This document shows, piece after piece, positions 28,888 through 39,513 of a stretch of 64,000 nt of DNA (the stretch's first letter is position 1; each line of letters starts with the position of its first letter). The stretch is from assembly GCF_035917335.1 (NCBI RefSeq), contig NZ_CP109067.1:1180501-1244500 (forward strand), given 5' to 3'. A program made the translations under genes and the position numbers. The stretch is from Micromonospora sp. NBC_01813 (GTDB lineage: Bacteria > Actinomycetota > Actinomycetes > Mycobacteriales > Micromonosporaceae). Under the pieces are notes generated by a model. The model searched no databases and was not told where the DNA came from. It saw nothing but the letters and a program-made list of their open reading frames with translations.

Positions 28888-29988
28888 ATGTCCATGGGTG
28901 GCTTGTCTGGATCGGACACCCCGACAGCGGTCGTCACCGGCATCGGCGCCTGCCTGCCCGAGCGGGTGGTGAAGAACGACGAGATCGCGGCACGGCTCGA
29001 CGTCACCACCGACTGGATCCGCGAGCGGACCGGTATCGAGCAGCGGCACCTCCTGGATCCGGGTTCATCCACGTCGGACCTCGCGGTGGGCGCGGCCCGG
29101 CGGGCGATGGAGTCGGCCGGGCTCGACCGGGTCGACTTCCTCGTCGTCGCTACCTGCACACCCGACCATCCGCTCCCGTCCACCGCGCCGTTGGTGGCGG
29201 CCCGGCTGGGTCTGGCCGGCATCGCCGCGTTCGACGTGAACGCCGCCTGTTCCGGCTTTCTGTACGCGTTGACCGTGGGCGCCGGGCTGCTGGCGGCGGG
29301 GCCGTACACCACCGGGCTGATCATCGGGGCGGAGGCGATGAGCACCCTCACCGACCCCGACGACAAGATGACCGCGCCGATCTTCGGCGACGGCGCCGGC
29401 GCGATGGTGATCCGGGGCGGCCGGCGCGACGAGCCCGGTGCGTTCACCGCCCAGGTGCTGGCCAGCGACGGCGACCTTGCCGACCTGCTGCTCGTGGCCG
29501 CCGGCGGGGCACGGCAGAAGGTGGCCGGCACCGTACCTGACCGGGCCGACCTGTACCTGCGGATGCAGGGCCGGATCGTCTACCGCAACGCGGTCGCCCG
29601 AATGACCGAGGCCTCGCAGACGGTCATGCGCCAGATGGGCTGGGCGGTCGACGACGTCGACTGGCTTGTCGGCCACCAAGCCAACAAACGCATCCTCACC
29701 GCGACCGCCGAAGCGGTCGGCGTCGCACCCGAGCGGGCGCTCATCAACGTCGACCGGGTGGCGAACACCTCGGCCGCTTCCATACCGATCGCGCTCGCCG
29801 ACGCGGCCGAGGCCGGCCGGCTGCGGCCCGGCGACCGGATCGTGCTCACCGCGTTCGGCGCCGGCCTCACCTGGGCCGCGGCCGCGATCACCTGGCCGGA
29901 CCTCGCCGAACCGCCGTCACCCAGCCACCGCCCCGTCAGGCCCCCCGAGCTCGCCGAGCGCACCGCAACGGAAGGAACCGCACCATGA
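28888..29988 (+). CDS. Beta-ketoacyl-ACP synthase III (FabH-like)
   Basis: A 366-residue KAS III enzyme with a complete catalytic triad: Cys in NAACSGF near 119, His in GHQANKR near 262 and Asn in ANTSAAS near 293. KAS III joins an acyl-CoA starter to malonyl-ACP by decarboxylative Claisen condensation. A strong GGAGGAG site precedes the ATG at 28888; a second ATG at 28894 has more usual spacing and is an alternative. The stop overlaps the ACP gene (ATGA). With that ACP it probably makes or transfers the acyl group that the first condensation domain of the next NRPS attaches to the peptide N-terminus. The C-terminal 25 residues are a proline-rich extension beyond the usual fold. Confidence 0.9.
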   Translation: MSMGGLSGSDTPTAVVTGIGACLPERVVKNDEIAARLDVTTDWIRERTGIEQRHLLDPGSSTSDLAVGAARRAMESAGLDRVDFLVVATCTPDHPLPSTAPLVAARLGLAGIAAFDVNAACSGFLYALTVGAGLLAAGPYTTGLIIGAEAMSTLTDPDDKMTAPIFGDGAGAMVIRGGRRDEPGAFTAQVLASDGDLADLLLVAAGGARQKVAGTVPDRADLYLRMQGRIVYRNAVARMTEASQTVMRQMGWAVDDVDWLVGHQANKRILTATAEAVGVAPERALINVDRVANTSAASIPIALADAAEAGRLRPGDRIVLTAFGAGLTWAAAAITWPDLAEPPSPSHRPVRPPELAERTATEGTAP

Positions 29989-30218
29989 TCACCACCCTGG
30001 AGCAGGTCTCGGACATCGTCGTCGCGGTTGTGCCGGACCTGGAGGGCCGGATTCAGCCGACCGCTCGGCTCGGCGTCGAACTCGGCGTCGACTCACTCTC
30101 CCTCGTCGACATCGTGGTGAGGATCGAGGCGGCCTTCGGCATCGCGATCGAAGACAACGATCTTGACGAGCTCCACTCCGTGCAGGACATCTTCGACCTG
30201 GTGCAGCGGCACCAGTGA
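29985..30218 (+). CDS. Acyl carrier protein
   Basis: A 77-residue ACP with the phosphopantetheine site GVDSLSLVD (Ser near 37) and an acidic four-helix pattern. The ATG overlaps the KAS III stop. It is 39 bp upstream of the NRPS whose first domain is a condensation domain, consistent with presenting a starter acyl chain for N-acylation (lipo-initiation). It should be activated by the phosphopantetheinyl transferase at 60398. Confidence 0.92.
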   Translation: MITTLEQVSDIVVAVVPDLEGRIQPTARLGVELGVDSLSLVDIVVRIEAAFGIAIEDNDLDELHSVQDIFDLVQRHQ

Positions 30219-30257
30219 CCGGCTGACGGCGAAAACCGACGAGACGAAGGGGCACCC

Positions 30258-33200
30258 ATGTCAGGCCTGCCATCCGGCGCGCGGCAGCTCAACCCGGCCC
30301 AACTCGGCGTCTGGTACGCCCAGCGGATCGACCCGGACAATCCGGTCTTCAACATGGGCGGCTACCTGGAGGTCCGCGGTGCGGTCGACCCGGATCTGCT
30401 GGCAGCCACGCTGCTGGCCATGATCACCGAGGACGAGACGCTGCGGTTGCGCTTCGTCGAGGTCGACGGGGTGCCGTGGCAGTACGTCGGACCGGCACCG
30501 GAGGTCGACGCGAGCGTGGTCGATCTCAGCGGCGAGCCCGACCCGCAGGCCGAGGCCGTACGCCGGATGCGTGCCGACATGGCCGTCGTCCCCGATCTGG
30601 AGTCCGGACCGCTCTACAACCACCTGCTGTTCCAGCTCGGTCCCGAGCACTTCATGCTGTACGACCGGGCCCACCACCTGATCCGTGACGGGTACACCAC
30701 GACGATCGTGCGTCGTCGGATGGCGGAGATCTACGCCGGTCTGGCCAGCGGAGAGGTCACCGGCACCCCGTTCGGCGCGTTCACCCGGCTGCTGGACGAG
30801 CAGTCGGCGTACGTGGGTTCGGCGGCGCAGCGGCGGGACGCGACGTACTGGCGGAAGGTCATGGACGGCGCGACCTACCCGTCGGCGGTGTCGACGGCCG
30901 GACCCGCCACCAACCGGATCGTGCGGCGGACCGCGCACCTTCCGGAGGAGGTCTTCGCGGCGCTGGTCGCCTTCGCGCAGCGTGCGGGCGTCACCTGGCA
31001 GCAGGCACTCGTCGCCGCGGCGGTGATGCACCGGCACCTGTGGACCGGTGAGACCGATGTGGTGCTGAGCCTGCCGATGACCGGCCGGGTCGGCATCACC
31101 GGGCGCGACACCCCCGGCATGACGGCCAACGTCCTGCCGCTGCGCTGTCAGGTCGAGCCGACCAGCACCGGTGAGTCGTTGGCCACCCGGATCGCCGCGC
31201 AGTCGCTGCGTGCCCAGTGGCACCAGCGCTACGACGCGGCCGACCTGCTGCGTGACCTGGACTGGCCGGCCAACGGTCGGCGTCTGTTCGGCCCGGTGAT
31301 GAACATCGTGGCGGCCGAGGAGGAGCCGCACTTCGCCGGTGCCTGGGTGCGTTCGCATCTGTTCGCCACCGGGGGTACCGCCGAGGATCTTTCGACCACG
31401 GTGTCTCGTACCGCCGCCGGTTCGGTGCGGATCGACTGCTCGATCGACGAGGCGTACCGGTCCGCCGTGGATCTCGACGCATATCTGCGGAGCTTCCTGC
31501 GGCTGGTGGCCGAACTGACCGCCCGTCCCGGCGTACGCGTCGGCGACCTGGACCTCGTCTCCCCGGCGGAGCGGGATCTCGTCGTGCGCGGATGGAACGA
31601 CACCGCTGTCCCGGTCGCCGACGGCGACCTCGGCGCGCTGGTCGCCGAGCGGGCCGCGATCGCGCCTGAACGGACGGCTGTGGTGTGCGGCGCCGACCGG
31701 CTCACCTACGGCGAACTGGACGAGTCCGCCAACCGGCTGGCCCGCCACCTCGTCGCGGCCGACGTCCGCCGCGGCGACATCGTCGGCGTGCTGCTGGAAC
31801 GCGGCATCGATCTCGCGGTCACGCTGCTGGCGGTGGTCCGAGCTGGCGCGGCGTACACCGTGCTCGACCCGGAGTTCCCCGACGAACGACTCGGCTGGGT
31901 GGTGACCGACACCGGGGTGTCGCACGTGGTGTCCCGGGCCACGCTCGTCGGGCGGCTGCCGGGCGACGCCCGGACGGTCTGCCTCGACACCGACGCGGCG
32001 GCGCTGGCCGCCTACCCGGCGACCGCGCCCGAGGTACCGGTCACCGGCGACGACCTGGCCTGCGTCATGTTCACGTCGGGCTCCACCGGCCGGCCCAAGG
32101 GCGTCGTCTCGTCGCACCGGGCACTGGTCGGCACGCTGATCGGCCAGCGCTACGCCACGTTCGGCCCGGATGAGGTCTTCCTGCAGTGCTCGCCGGTTTC
32201 CTGGGACGCGTTCTCGCTGGAGTTCTGGGGCGCGCTCGCGTTCGGTGGGGTCTGCGTACTGCAGCCCGGCCAGCGTCCGGAACCGGCGCTCATCGCCGAA
32301 CTGGTGGCCGCGCACGGTGTCACGATGCTGCAGCTCTCCTCCAGCCTGTTCAACTTCCTCGTCGACGAACACCCCGAGGCGTTCGCCGGGGTGCGGCTCG
32401 CGTTCACCGGTGGCGAGCCGGCCTCCGCCACGCATGTGGCCCGCATCCTCGACCGATACGGTGACGCGCTGACGGTCCGCAACGGATACGGCCCGGCCGA
32501 GTCGATGGGCTTCACGACGGTGTACGACGTGCCCGCCGGTCCGCCGGCCGGCACCGGGGTGCCGATCGGGCGGGCCGTGGCGAACAAGCGCGGATACCTG
32601 CTCGACGCCCGGCTGCGTCCCGTCCCGGTCGGCGCGGTCGGCGAGGTCTACCTGGCGGGGACCGGCCTTGCGCACGGGTACCTGGACCGGCCCGGCCTCA
32701 CCGCGCAACGGTTCGTCGCCGACCCGTTCGGCGCGGCCGGCGAGCGGCTCTACCGCACCGGCGATCTGGCCCGCTGGAACGCCGCCGGGCAACTGGAGTT
32801 CTGCGGCCGGGCCGACGCGCAGGTGAAGATCCGCGGGTTCCGGGTCGAACCCGGCGAGGTCGAGGCCGTCCTGCTGGGCCACGACGCGGTCGCGCAGGCC
32901 GCCGTGGTCACCGTTGCCGACGGTACGGGCACCCTGCGGCTGGTCGGCTACGCCGTCGGCGAGCCCGGCGGCACGCCCGACGGTAGACAACTGCGGTCCT
33001 GGCTGCGCGTCAGACTCCCCGAGCACCTGGTACCGGCCGCGGTCGTCGTACTGGACCGGTTGCCGCTCACCGCGAACGGCAAGCTGGACCGCCGCGCCCT
33101 GCCCGCGCCGGAGTTCGCCGCGGCGCCGGCCCGCCGGGCACCCCGTGACGCCCGCGAGGAGCTGCTCTGTGGGCTGTTCGCCGAACTCCTCGAGGTGCCG

Positions 33201-36200
33201 TCGGTCAGCGTCGATGACGGGTTCTTCGAACTCGGCGGTCACTCGCTGACCGCCGCCCGACTGGTCAGCCGGATTCGGCACGCGCTCGGGTCGGAGCTGA
33301 CCGTCCGGGACGTGTTCCAGGCCCCGACCGTGGCGGAGCTCGCCGCCCGGCTGGCGACCAGCGGCGGTGTCCCCACCCGGCCGCCGCTGACCTCGGGAGA
33401 ACTGCCGCAGCGGTTGCCACTGTCGTACGCCCAACGCCGTCTCTGGTTCCTCGACGGCGTCAGCGGCCCGGCCGCGACCTACCATGTGCCGCTGTCGTTC
33501 CGGTTCGCCACCCGGGTCGACGCCGACACACTTCGGAGCGCCTGCGCCGACGTGGCCGAGCGGCACGACGTCCTGCGCACCGTCTACCGGTCGGTGGACG
33601 GGGAGCCGTATCAGGTGGTGCTGGACGGACACGAGGTGGCCTTCACGGTGCACCGGTGTGACCCGGCCGAGGCCGACGACCGACTCGCCGCGGCGGCGCT
33701 GGTGCCGTTCGACCTGACCACGCAGCCGCCGGTCCGGGTCACTCTGTTCGACCTCGGAGCCGCCGGGTCCGTCCTGCTGGTGCTGCTGCACCACATCGCC
33801 ACCGACGGGCAGTCGGTCCGGCCGCTGGTGGCCGACCTCGCCACCGCCTACGCCGCGCGGTCCGCGGGACGTGCGCCGGACTGGGCGCCGTTGCCGGTCC
33901 GCTACGCGCACTACGCGCTCTGGCAGCGGGCGATGCTCGGCGACCCGGGCGACCCGGAGAGCGTCCTGGCGCGGGACACCGCGTACTGGCGGCAGGCGCT
34001 GGACGGGATCCCCGACGAGTTGCCGCTGCCGTTCGACCGCCCCCGACCGGGCATCACCGATCACCGGGGCGGCGCCGTACCCGTGCGGATCGACGCGGAC
34101 CTGCACCAACGCCTGGTGGCCCTCGCCAGGGCGGAGGGCTGCACGCCGTTCATGGTGCTGCAGGCCGCCCTGGCCGCCACGCTGACCCGCCTCGGGGCCG
34201 GTACGGACGTGCCGATCGGCTCACCCGTCGCCGGTCGTCCGGACGAGGCGCTCGACGAACTGGTCGGGTTCTTCGTCAACACGCTGGTGCTGCGTACCGA
34301 CACCGGGGGCAATCCGACGTTCCGGGAGCTGCTCGGCCGGGTCCGGGCGACCGCGCTGGACGCACTGGCCCACCAGGACGTCCCGTTCGACCTGCTTCTC
34401 GAAGCGCTCAACCCGCCCCGCTCGTTGGCGCGGCACCCACTGTTCCAGGTCTGCCTCGCGCTGGAACCGGCGACCGGCGACGGGCTGCGGTTGGGCGGCG
34501 CCGAGGCGGCCGCGAGCCAGGTGGTCGACACCGGCTCGGCAAAGTTCGACCTCGACCTGCTGCTGCGTGAGGAGGGCGACGCCGGCGTCAGCGGGGTCGT
34601 GCTCTACCGCACCGACCTGTTCGACGAGTCGACCGTACGACGGCTCGTCACCGCGCTGGTGCGGGTGGCCGGGCAGGCCGTCGTCGACCCGGCCATCCAC
34701 CTCGAGGAGTTGGCCGTGCTCTCCGCCGACGAGCGGCTCGCCATGCTGGCGTTGGGCACCGGCCCGCAGGCTGGCGACGGCACTCTCGCCGAGCGGTTTC
34801 GGCGCAGTGTGGTGGCGTGTCCGGGGGCGACGGCGGTGGTGTGTGGTGGTGACCGGTTGAGTTTTGGCGAGTTGGAGGTGGCGGCGAATCGGTTGGCGCG
34901 GCATCTGCTGGGTGTGGGTGTGGGGCGTGGTGGTGTGGTGGGTGTGTTGTTGCCGCGGGGCATCGCGATGGCGGTTGCGGTGTTGGCGGTGGTGAAGTCG
35001 GGTGCGGCTTATGCGATGTTGGATCCGGAGTTTCCGGATGTGCGGTTGGGTGAGTTGGCCGGGGATGCGGGTGTGGCGGTGGTGGTGACCGATTCGGTGT
35101 TGGCGGGTCGGGTTCCGGGGTTGCCGGTGGTGAATGTCGATGGGTCTGTCTGGGATGGGCTGGTCGGTGATGATCCGGGTGTGGTGGGGGATGAGGGTGA
35201 CGCGGCGTGTGTGATGTTCACGTCGGGTTCGACGGGGCGGCCGAAGGGTGCGTTGTCGTCGCATCGGGCGGTGGTGGGCACGGTGACTGGCCAGTCGTAC
35301 GTGGACTTCGGTGGCGTCTGGTTGCAGTGTGCGCCGGTGTCGTGGGATGCGTTCGCGTTGGAGTTCTGGGGTCCGTTGTTGTCTGGTGGGACGTGTGTGT
35401 TGCAGCCGGGTCAGCGGCCGCAGGCGGATCGGATCGCGAGCCTGGTGGTGGAGCACGGGGTGGACACACTGTTTCTGTCGACGGGGTTGTTCAACCTGAT
35501 GGTGGACGAATACCCGGCGGTGTTCGGGGTGTTGCGGCAGGTGATGACCGGCGGGGAGCAGGCATCCCTGGAACACGTGTCCCGTCTGCGCAGGGACCGT
35601 CCGCAGTTGCGGTTGCTGCACGTGTACGGGCCGGTCGAGAGCATGATCTTCACCCACGCGTATCCCATCGTGGAACCGCCGGGTGCGGTACTGCCGGTCG
35701 GCTCGCCGATCGGTGACCGTCGTTGTTACCTGCTCGACGAGCGGCTGCGGCTGGTCCCGGCTGGGATCACCGGAGAGCTCTACGTCTCGGGCACCGGCCT
35801 CGCCGACGGGTACCTCGGCCGAAGTGGGTTGACCGCTGCGGCGTTCGTGGCGGATCCGTTCGGTGGGCCGGGTGCGCGGATGTACCGCACGGGGGATCTG
35901 GCGCGGTGGAGCGCGGCGGGTGTCGTGGAGTTGATGGGTCGGGCGGATCAGCAGGTGAAGATTCGGGGTTTCCGGATCGAGCCGGGGGAGGTGGAGGCGG
36001 CGTTGGCCCGGCATCCGGCGGTGGGTCGGGTGGTGGTGTTGGCGCGGGCGGACCGGCCTGGTGACAAGCGGTTGGTGGCCTATGTGGTGCCGGCTGATGC
36101 GGTGGCCGGGGTGGATGCGGTGGAGTTGCGGCGCTTCGCGGCCGGGGTGTTGCCGGAGCACATGGTGCCGTCGGCGGTGGTGGTGCTGACGACGTTCCCG

Positions 36201-36617
36201 TTGATGGCCAACGGCAAGGTCGACCGTAAGCAGTTGCCTGCGCCGGTGTACGGGCCGTCGGTGCGGGGCCGGGCTGCGCGGGATCCGCGCGAGGCGGTGC
36301 TCTGTGATCTGTACGCCGAGATCCTCGGCGTCCAGGCGGTCTCCATCGATGACAGCTTCTTCGACCTCGGCGGCCACTCCCTGCTGGTGCCTCGCCTGGC
36401 GAGCCGGCTGCGTGCCGTTCTCGGCGTTGAGGTCGGCATCCGTGAACTGCTCCAGGCACCGACCGTCGCGGCGCTCTCCGACCACCTCGACACGCTCACT
36501 CCCGCCTCGTCGGCCGGCACCTCGGCACCCCGGCGGCGCCTGCCCGCACTGCGTCGGCGCACCCGCGCCGGTGAGCTCATCGACGGCGGCGCGCAAGCCG
36601 CCGCCGTCCAGTCCTGA
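30258..36617 (+). CDS. NRPS C-A-PCP-C-A-PCP, initiation protein of cluster B
   Basis: A 2119-residue bimodular synthetase. It begins directly with a condensation domain ([24 protein letters not shown] near 139), as in starter C domains that accept an acyl-ACP. A1 follows ([11 protein letters not shown] near 604), then PCP1 (LGGHS near 992), C2 ([10 protein letters not shown] near 1178), A2 ([10 protein letters not shown] near 1655) and PCP2 (LGGHSLL near 2038). Hand-read signatures are DALSATGGFK (A1) and DALGVTVIFK (A2); I cannot assign either with confidence. There is no epimerisation or thioesterase domain. The A2 region (34761-36386) is nearly identical at DNA level to the A domain of the NRPS at 39514 and has different codon use from the rest of the gene. 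GAAGGGG precedes the ATG. Confidence 0.94.
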   Translation: MSGLPSGARQLNPAQLGVWYAQRIDPDNPVFNMGGYLEVRGAVDPDLLAATLLAMITEDETLRLRFVEVDGVPWQYVGPAPEVDASVVDLSGEPDPQAEAVRRMRADMAVVPDLESGPLYNHLLFQLGPEHFMLYDRAHHLIRDGYTTTIVRRRMAEIYAGLASGEVTGTPFGAFTRLLDEQSAYVGSAAQRRDATYWRKVMDGATYPSAVSTAGPATNRIVRRTAHLPEEVFAALVAFAQRAGVTWQQALVAAAVMHRHLWTGETDVVLSLPMTGRVGITGRDTPGMTANVLPLRCQVEPTSTGESLATRIAAQSLRAQWHQRYDAADLLRDLDWPANGRRLFGPVMNIVAAEEEPHFAGAWVRSHLFATGGTAEDLSTTVSRTAAGSVRIDCSIDEAYRSAVDLDAYLRSFLRLVAELTARPGVRVGDLDLVSPAERDLVVRGWNDTAVPVADGDLGALVAERAAIAPERTAVVCGADRLTYGELDESANRLARHLVAADVRRGDIVGVLLERGIDLAVTLLAVVRAGAAYTVLDPEFPDERLGWVVTDTGVSHVVSRATLVGRLPGDARTVCLDTDAAALAAYPATAPEVPVTGDDLACVMFTSGSTGRPKGVVSSHRALVGTLIGQRYATFGPDEVFLQCSPVSWDAFSLEFWGALAFGGVCVLQPGQRPEPALIAELVAAHGVTMLQLSSSLFNFLVDEHPEAFAGVRLAFTGGEPASATHVARILDRYGDALTVRNGYGPAESMGFTTVYDVPAGPPAGTGVPIGRAVANKRGYLLDARLRPVPVGAVGEVYLAGTGLAHGYLDRPGLTAQRFVADPFGAAGERLYRTGDLARWNAAGQLEFCGRADAQVKIRGFRVEPGEVEAVLLGHDAVAQAAVVTVADGTGTLRLVGYAVGEPGGTPDGRQLRSWLRVRLPEHLVPAAVVVLDRLPLTANGKLDRRALPAPEFAAAPARRAPRDAREELLCGLFAELLEVPSVSVDDGFFELGGHSLTAARLVSRIRHALGSELTVRDVFQAPTVAELAARLATSGGVPTRPPLTSGELPQRLPLSYAQRRLWFLDGVSGPAATYHVPLSFRFATRVDADTLRSACADVAERHDVLRTVYRSVDGEPYQVVLDGHEVAFTVHRCDPAEADDRLAAAALVPFDLTTQPPVRVTLFDLGAAGSVLLVLLHHIATDGQSVRPLVADLATAYAARSAGRAPDWAPLPVRYAHYALWQRAMLGDPGDPESVLARDTAYWRQALDGIPDELPLPFDRPRPGITDHRGGAVPVRIDADLHQRLVALARAEGCTPFMVLQAALAATLTRLGAGTDVPIGSPVAGRPDEALDELVGFFVNTLVLRTDTGGNPTFRELLGRVRATALDALAHQDVPFDLLLEALNPPRSLARHPLFQVCLALEPATGDGLRLGGAEAAASQVVDTGSAKFDLDLLLREEGDAGVSGVVLYRTDLFDESTVRRLVTALVRVAGQAVVDPAIHLEELAVLSADERLAMLALGTGPQAGDGTLAERFRRSVVACPGATAVVCGGDRLSFGELEVAANRLARHLLGVGVGRGGVVGVLLPRGIAMAVAVLAVVKSGAAYAMLDPEFPDVRLGELAGDAGVAVVVTDSVLAGRVPGLPVVNVDGSVWDGLVGDDPGVVGDEGDAACVMFTSGSTGRPKGALSSHRAVVGTVTGQSYVDFGGVWLQCAPVSWDAFALEFWGPLLSGGTCVLQPGQRPQADRIASLVVEHGVDTLFLSTGLFNLMVDEYPAVFGVLRQVMTGGEQASLEHVSRLRRDRPQLRLLHVYGPVESMIFTHAYPIVEPPGAVLPVGSPIGDRRCYLLDERLRLVPAGITGELYVSGTGLADGYLGRSGLTAAAFVADPFGGPGARMYRTGDLARWSAAGVVELMGRADQQVKIRGFRIEPGEVEAALARHPAVGRVVVLARADRPGDKRLVAYVVPADAVAGVDAVELRRFAAGVLPEHMVPSAVVVLTTFPLMANGKVDRKQLPAPVYGPSVRGRAARDPREAVLCDLYAEILGVQAVSIDDSFFDLGGHSLLVPRLASRLRAVLGVEVGIRELLQAPTVAALSDHLDTLTPASSAGTSAPRRRLPALRRRTRAGELIDGGAQAAAVQS
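34761..36386 (+). repeat. Duplicated A-domain segment, copy 1
   Basis: This segment is almost identical to 42571-44202. From 34761 to 35312 I count a single difference over 552 bp. A 6-bp length difference follows near 35313. The match continues to about 35510 with two differences, diverges between about 35511 and 35830, and resumes to 36386 with about ten differences. Boundaries fall at the C-A linker and at the carrier-domain LGGHSLL motif. Coding-strand composition is strongly G/T-rich here. Confidence 0.93.
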
Positions 36618-36634
36618 CACAGCGGAGGAACACC

Positions 36635-37666
36635 ATGCCGACCACCAACACACTCACCACTATCGATCTCGACGTCAGCTACGAGACAGGCAAGCCACCG
36701 ATCCTGAAGACCCCGGCGTTCGACAGCCTCGACGCCGCGACCTCCTGGGTCGGTGAACAGGGCGAGGCGATCCGGGCGGAGCTGCACCGCTCCGGTTGCC
36801 TGATGATCCGGGGCGTCCCGGTACGTGACGCCGGTGACTTCGCGCGGGTCCGGGACGTGCTGCTGCCCAAGCGCGCGTCGTACAAGGAGAAGGCGACTCC
36901 GCGTACCGACTTCGGGGAAGGTGTCTTCTCCTCGACCGACCTGCCCGCCGCCCAGCCGATCCGGCTGCACAACGAGAACAGCTACACGCTGGACTTCCCG
37001 ACGGTACTGCTGTTCGGCTGTGTGACCGCACCGGAGTCGGGCGGTGCCACCACCGTCGGGGACATGCGCCGGGCCCTGGAGCTGATCCCGGCCGACCTGC
37101 GTGAGCGGTTCGCCACCACGGGCTGGCTGCTGGTACGCAACTTCTCCGAGCTGGCCGGCCTGCCGTGGCACACGAGCTTCGCCACGGACGACCCGGCCCA
37201 GGTCGAGGCGTACTGCCGCGAGAACGTCATCGGATACGAGTGGCTGCCCGATGGCGAGCTACGCACCAGGCAGCGCCGGTCGGCCATCGTCACCCACCCG
37301 GTCACCGGCGAGCGGACCTGGTTCAACCACGTCGCCTTCTGGAGCCGGTGGAGCCTCGATCCCGACGTCCGCGACGTGCTGCTCGACACCTACGGCGACG
37401 ACGGACTGCCGTTCGACACGTACGTCGGCGACGGAACGCCGCTCACCGAGGCCGAGGCGGCGGCGCTCAACCAGGTGTACGACCAGGTGACCCTCCGGGA
37501 GACCTGGCAGGAGGGTGACCTGCTGCTGGTGGACAACATCCTCTGCGCGCACGGCCGGGAGGCGTTCCAGGGTGCTCGGAAGATCCTGGTGGCCATGGGC
37601 GACCCGATCGCGCTGGCCGACTGCGACCCGGTCACCGCGCCCGCGAACACCGTGTACGGGAAGTGA
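36635..37666 (+). CDS. TauD/SyrP-like Fe(II)/2-oxoglutarate hydroxylase
   Basis: A 343-residue non-haem iron dioxygenase of the TauD/TfdA superfamily, closest in pattern to SyrP- and VioC-like amino-acid beta-hydroxylases. The iron-binding HxE motif is in RLHNENSYT near 111-119, as in that subfamily where Glu replaces Asp. The distal His is in [10 protein letters not shown] near 301-310, followed by the 2-oxoglutarate-binding Arg in ARKIL. It needs Fe(II), 2-oxoglutarate and O2. A GGAGGA site precedes the ATG. The gene overlaps the free-standing A-PCP gene, so hydroxylation of an amino acid tethered to that carrier protein is likely, as for SyrP-type enzymes; this is inference. Confidence 0.88.
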   Translation: MPTTNTLTTIDLDVSYETGKPPILKTPAFDSLDAATSWVGEQGEAIRAELHRSGCLMIRGVPVRDAGDFARVRDVLLPKRASYKEKATPRTDFGEGVFSSTDLPAAQPIRLHNENSYTLDFPTVLLFGCVTAPESGGATTVGDMRRALELIPADLRERFATTGWLLVRNFSELAGLPWHTSFATDDPAQVEAYCRENVIGYEWLPDGELRTRQRRSAIVTHPVTGERTWFNHVAFWSRWSLDPDVRDVLLDTYGDDGLPFDTYVGDGTPLTEAEAAALNQVYDQVTLRETWQEGDLLLVDNILCAHGREAFQGARKILVAMGDPIALADCDPVTAPANTVYGK

Positions 37667-39489
37667 GCCGCACCATGATCGACAATACCGTCAGTGCCGG
37701 CCTGGACCTGCTGGACCGGTTGGCCGAGGTGCCCGCCGACCGGTGCGCCGTCGTCTCCGGCGGCCGGACGCTCACCTTCGGTGAGTTGCGTGCCGAGGCG
37801 GCCCGGATCGCGGCGGCCCTCGCCGAGCGGGGCGTCGGGCCCGAGCACGTCGTCGCGCTGCACCTGCCGCGCGGCGTCGACCTGGTTGTCGGGCTCGTCG
37901 GCACCCTCACCGCCGGCGCGGCCTACCTTCCGGTGGACCCGAGCCTGCCCGCCGACCGCCGTCGGTACCTCCTCGAGGCGGCCGGCGCCGACCTCGTCGT
38001 CGGGCCGCCCGGCGTCGTCGGATCGGACGACCCCATCGATGGTGTCCCGTCTGTTGCGATCGACGCGTTGCGTCCGGTCTGCGGTGATCCGTTCGCCGAC
38101 GGGTTCCGGCCGGTCCAGGTGCACCCGGACACTCTGGCGTACGTCATCTTCACCTCCGGCTCCACCGGCCGTCCCAAGGGTGTGGAGATCAGCCGGGGCG
38201 CCGCGACCGGCCTGCTCGTCGCGCTGGAGCACGCCGGGATCGCCACCACCGACGCCGGCCGGGTGAGCTGGAACGCCTCGCCGTCGTTCGACGCGTCGGT
38301 GCAGCAGTGGGTACGGCTCTGCCGTGGAGACACCGTCGTCATGGTCGACGAGGCCACCCGGGCCGACCCGGCGCTGCTCGCCGCGCTGATCGACGAGAGT
38401 GGTCTGACCGACCTGGACCTCACACCGTCGCATGCGGAGCCGCTGCTGGAGCACCTCGCCGAGCGGCACGACCCCCGGCGCGGCCCACTCGCCATGCTGG
38501 TCGGCGGCGAGGCGATCGGCCCGGACCTGTGGCGTCGCATCGCCGAGTTGACTGAGGCGGGCGTGGTGCGGGCGGTCAACCTGTACGGCCCGACCGAGTG
38601 CACGGTCGACGCCGTGGCGGCACCGATCACCGCCGGCACCGGCCCACACATCGGCGCGGTTCTACCGGGACTGCACCTGCACCTGCTCGACGAGTGGCTG
38701 CGGCCGGTCCCACCCGGCGAGGTCGGCGAGCTGTATCTGGCCGGGCCCCGGGTCGGGCGTGGCTACCGCCGCCGCCCCGGGCTGACCGCCGAGCGGTTCG
38801 TCGCCGACCTCGACGGTGCCGGGAGCCGGATGTACCGCACCGGCGACCTGTGCCGTCTGGTCGACGGCCGGCTGGAGTACCTCGGCCGCCGCGACGGCCA
38901 GGTCAAGTTGCGCGGCCATCGGCTCGAACTCGGTGAGATCGATGAGGTCATCGCCCGGCACCCGGCCGTCGCCGAGGCGGTCGTGGTGCTGCACGAGGAT
39001 CTGTGGGGTGCGCCCGGTCTGGTGGCCTACGTACGGACCCGTGAGCCGGTCGAGCCGGCGGCCCTGCGGGTGCACGCCGAGGGTCAGCTGCCGGCGTACA
39101 TGGTGCCCTCGGCCGTGGTGGTGCTCGACCGGTTCCCCACGACGACGAACGGCAAGCTGGACCGCGGCGCGCTGCCGGTACCGGCAGCGCCGGTGCCCGG
39201 CGACGCGACACCGGCCGACGTCACACCGGCCGACGACGAACCGGCCGGCCCGGTCGAGCGACTCATCGCCGACATCTGGGCGACCGTGCTGCGGGCGGCG
39301 CGGATCGGCGCCGACGACAACTTCTTCAAGCTCGGCGGTCACTCCCTGCTCGCCATCAAGCTGGTCGCCGGCGTGCGCAAGGAACTCGGCGTGCGACTTC
39401 CGGTGAAGACCGTCTACGCCAACCCGCGGCTGCGGGACCTGGCCCGTGAGATCGAGTCGCTGCTCGACGCCGAGCGCGTCGGGGTCTGA
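37663..39489 (+). CDS. Free-standing NRPS A-PCP didomain
   Basis: A 608-residue protein with one adenylation domain (about 1-510; [11 protein letters not shown] near 165, LYGPTECT near 307) and one carrier domain (LGGHS near 560). There is no condensation domain. The GTG at 37663 overlaps the hydroxylase stop (GTGA); the ATG at 37675 is an alternative start. The hand-read signature is DAQSLGLVDK, which shares several positions with published glutamine codes but differs at two pocket residues. With the adjacent hydroxylase it forms an amino-acid load-and-hydroxylate cassette. It may supply the A-less C-PCP module that opens the next protein, either through a direct C-domain interaction or through transfer between carriers. 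Confidence 0.9.
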   Translation: MSRTMIDNTVSAGLDLLDRLAEVPADRCAVVSGGRTLTFGELRAEAARIAAALAERGVGPEHVVALHLPRGVDLVVGLVGTLTAGAAYLPVDPSLPADRRRYLLEAAGADLVVGPPGVVGSDDPIDGVPSVAIDALRPVCGDPFADGFRPVQVHPDTLAYVIFTSGSTGRPKGVEISRGAATGLLVALEHAGIATTDAGRVSWNASPSFDASVQQWVRLCRGDTVVMVDEATRADPALLAALIDESGLTDLDLTPSHAEPLLEHLAERHDPRRGPLAMLVGGEAIGPDLWRRIAELTEAGVVRAVNLYGPTECTVDAVAAPITAGTGPHIGAVLPGLHLHLLDEWLRPVPPGEVGELYLAGPRVGRGYRRRPGLTAERFVADLDGAGSRMYRTGDLCRLVDGRLEYLGRRDGQVKLRGHRLELGEIDEVIARHPAVAEAVVVLHEDLWGAPGLVAYVRTREPVEPAALRVHAEGQLPAYMVPSAVVVLDRFPTTTNGKLDRGALPVPAAPVPGDATPADVTPADDEPAGPVERLIADIWATVLRAARIGADDNFFKLGGHSLLAIKLVAGVRKELGVRLPVKTVYANPRLRDLAREIESLLDAERVGV

Positions 39490-39513
39490 CCCAAATCGAA
39501 GAGGAGGATCGCG

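Noticed and set aside
30261-34109. 1282-codon open frame on the minus strand opposite the bimodular NRPS
   Set aside because: It lies fully opposite strong NRPS motifs and is low-complexity. Its length reflects GC-biased codons, not a gene.
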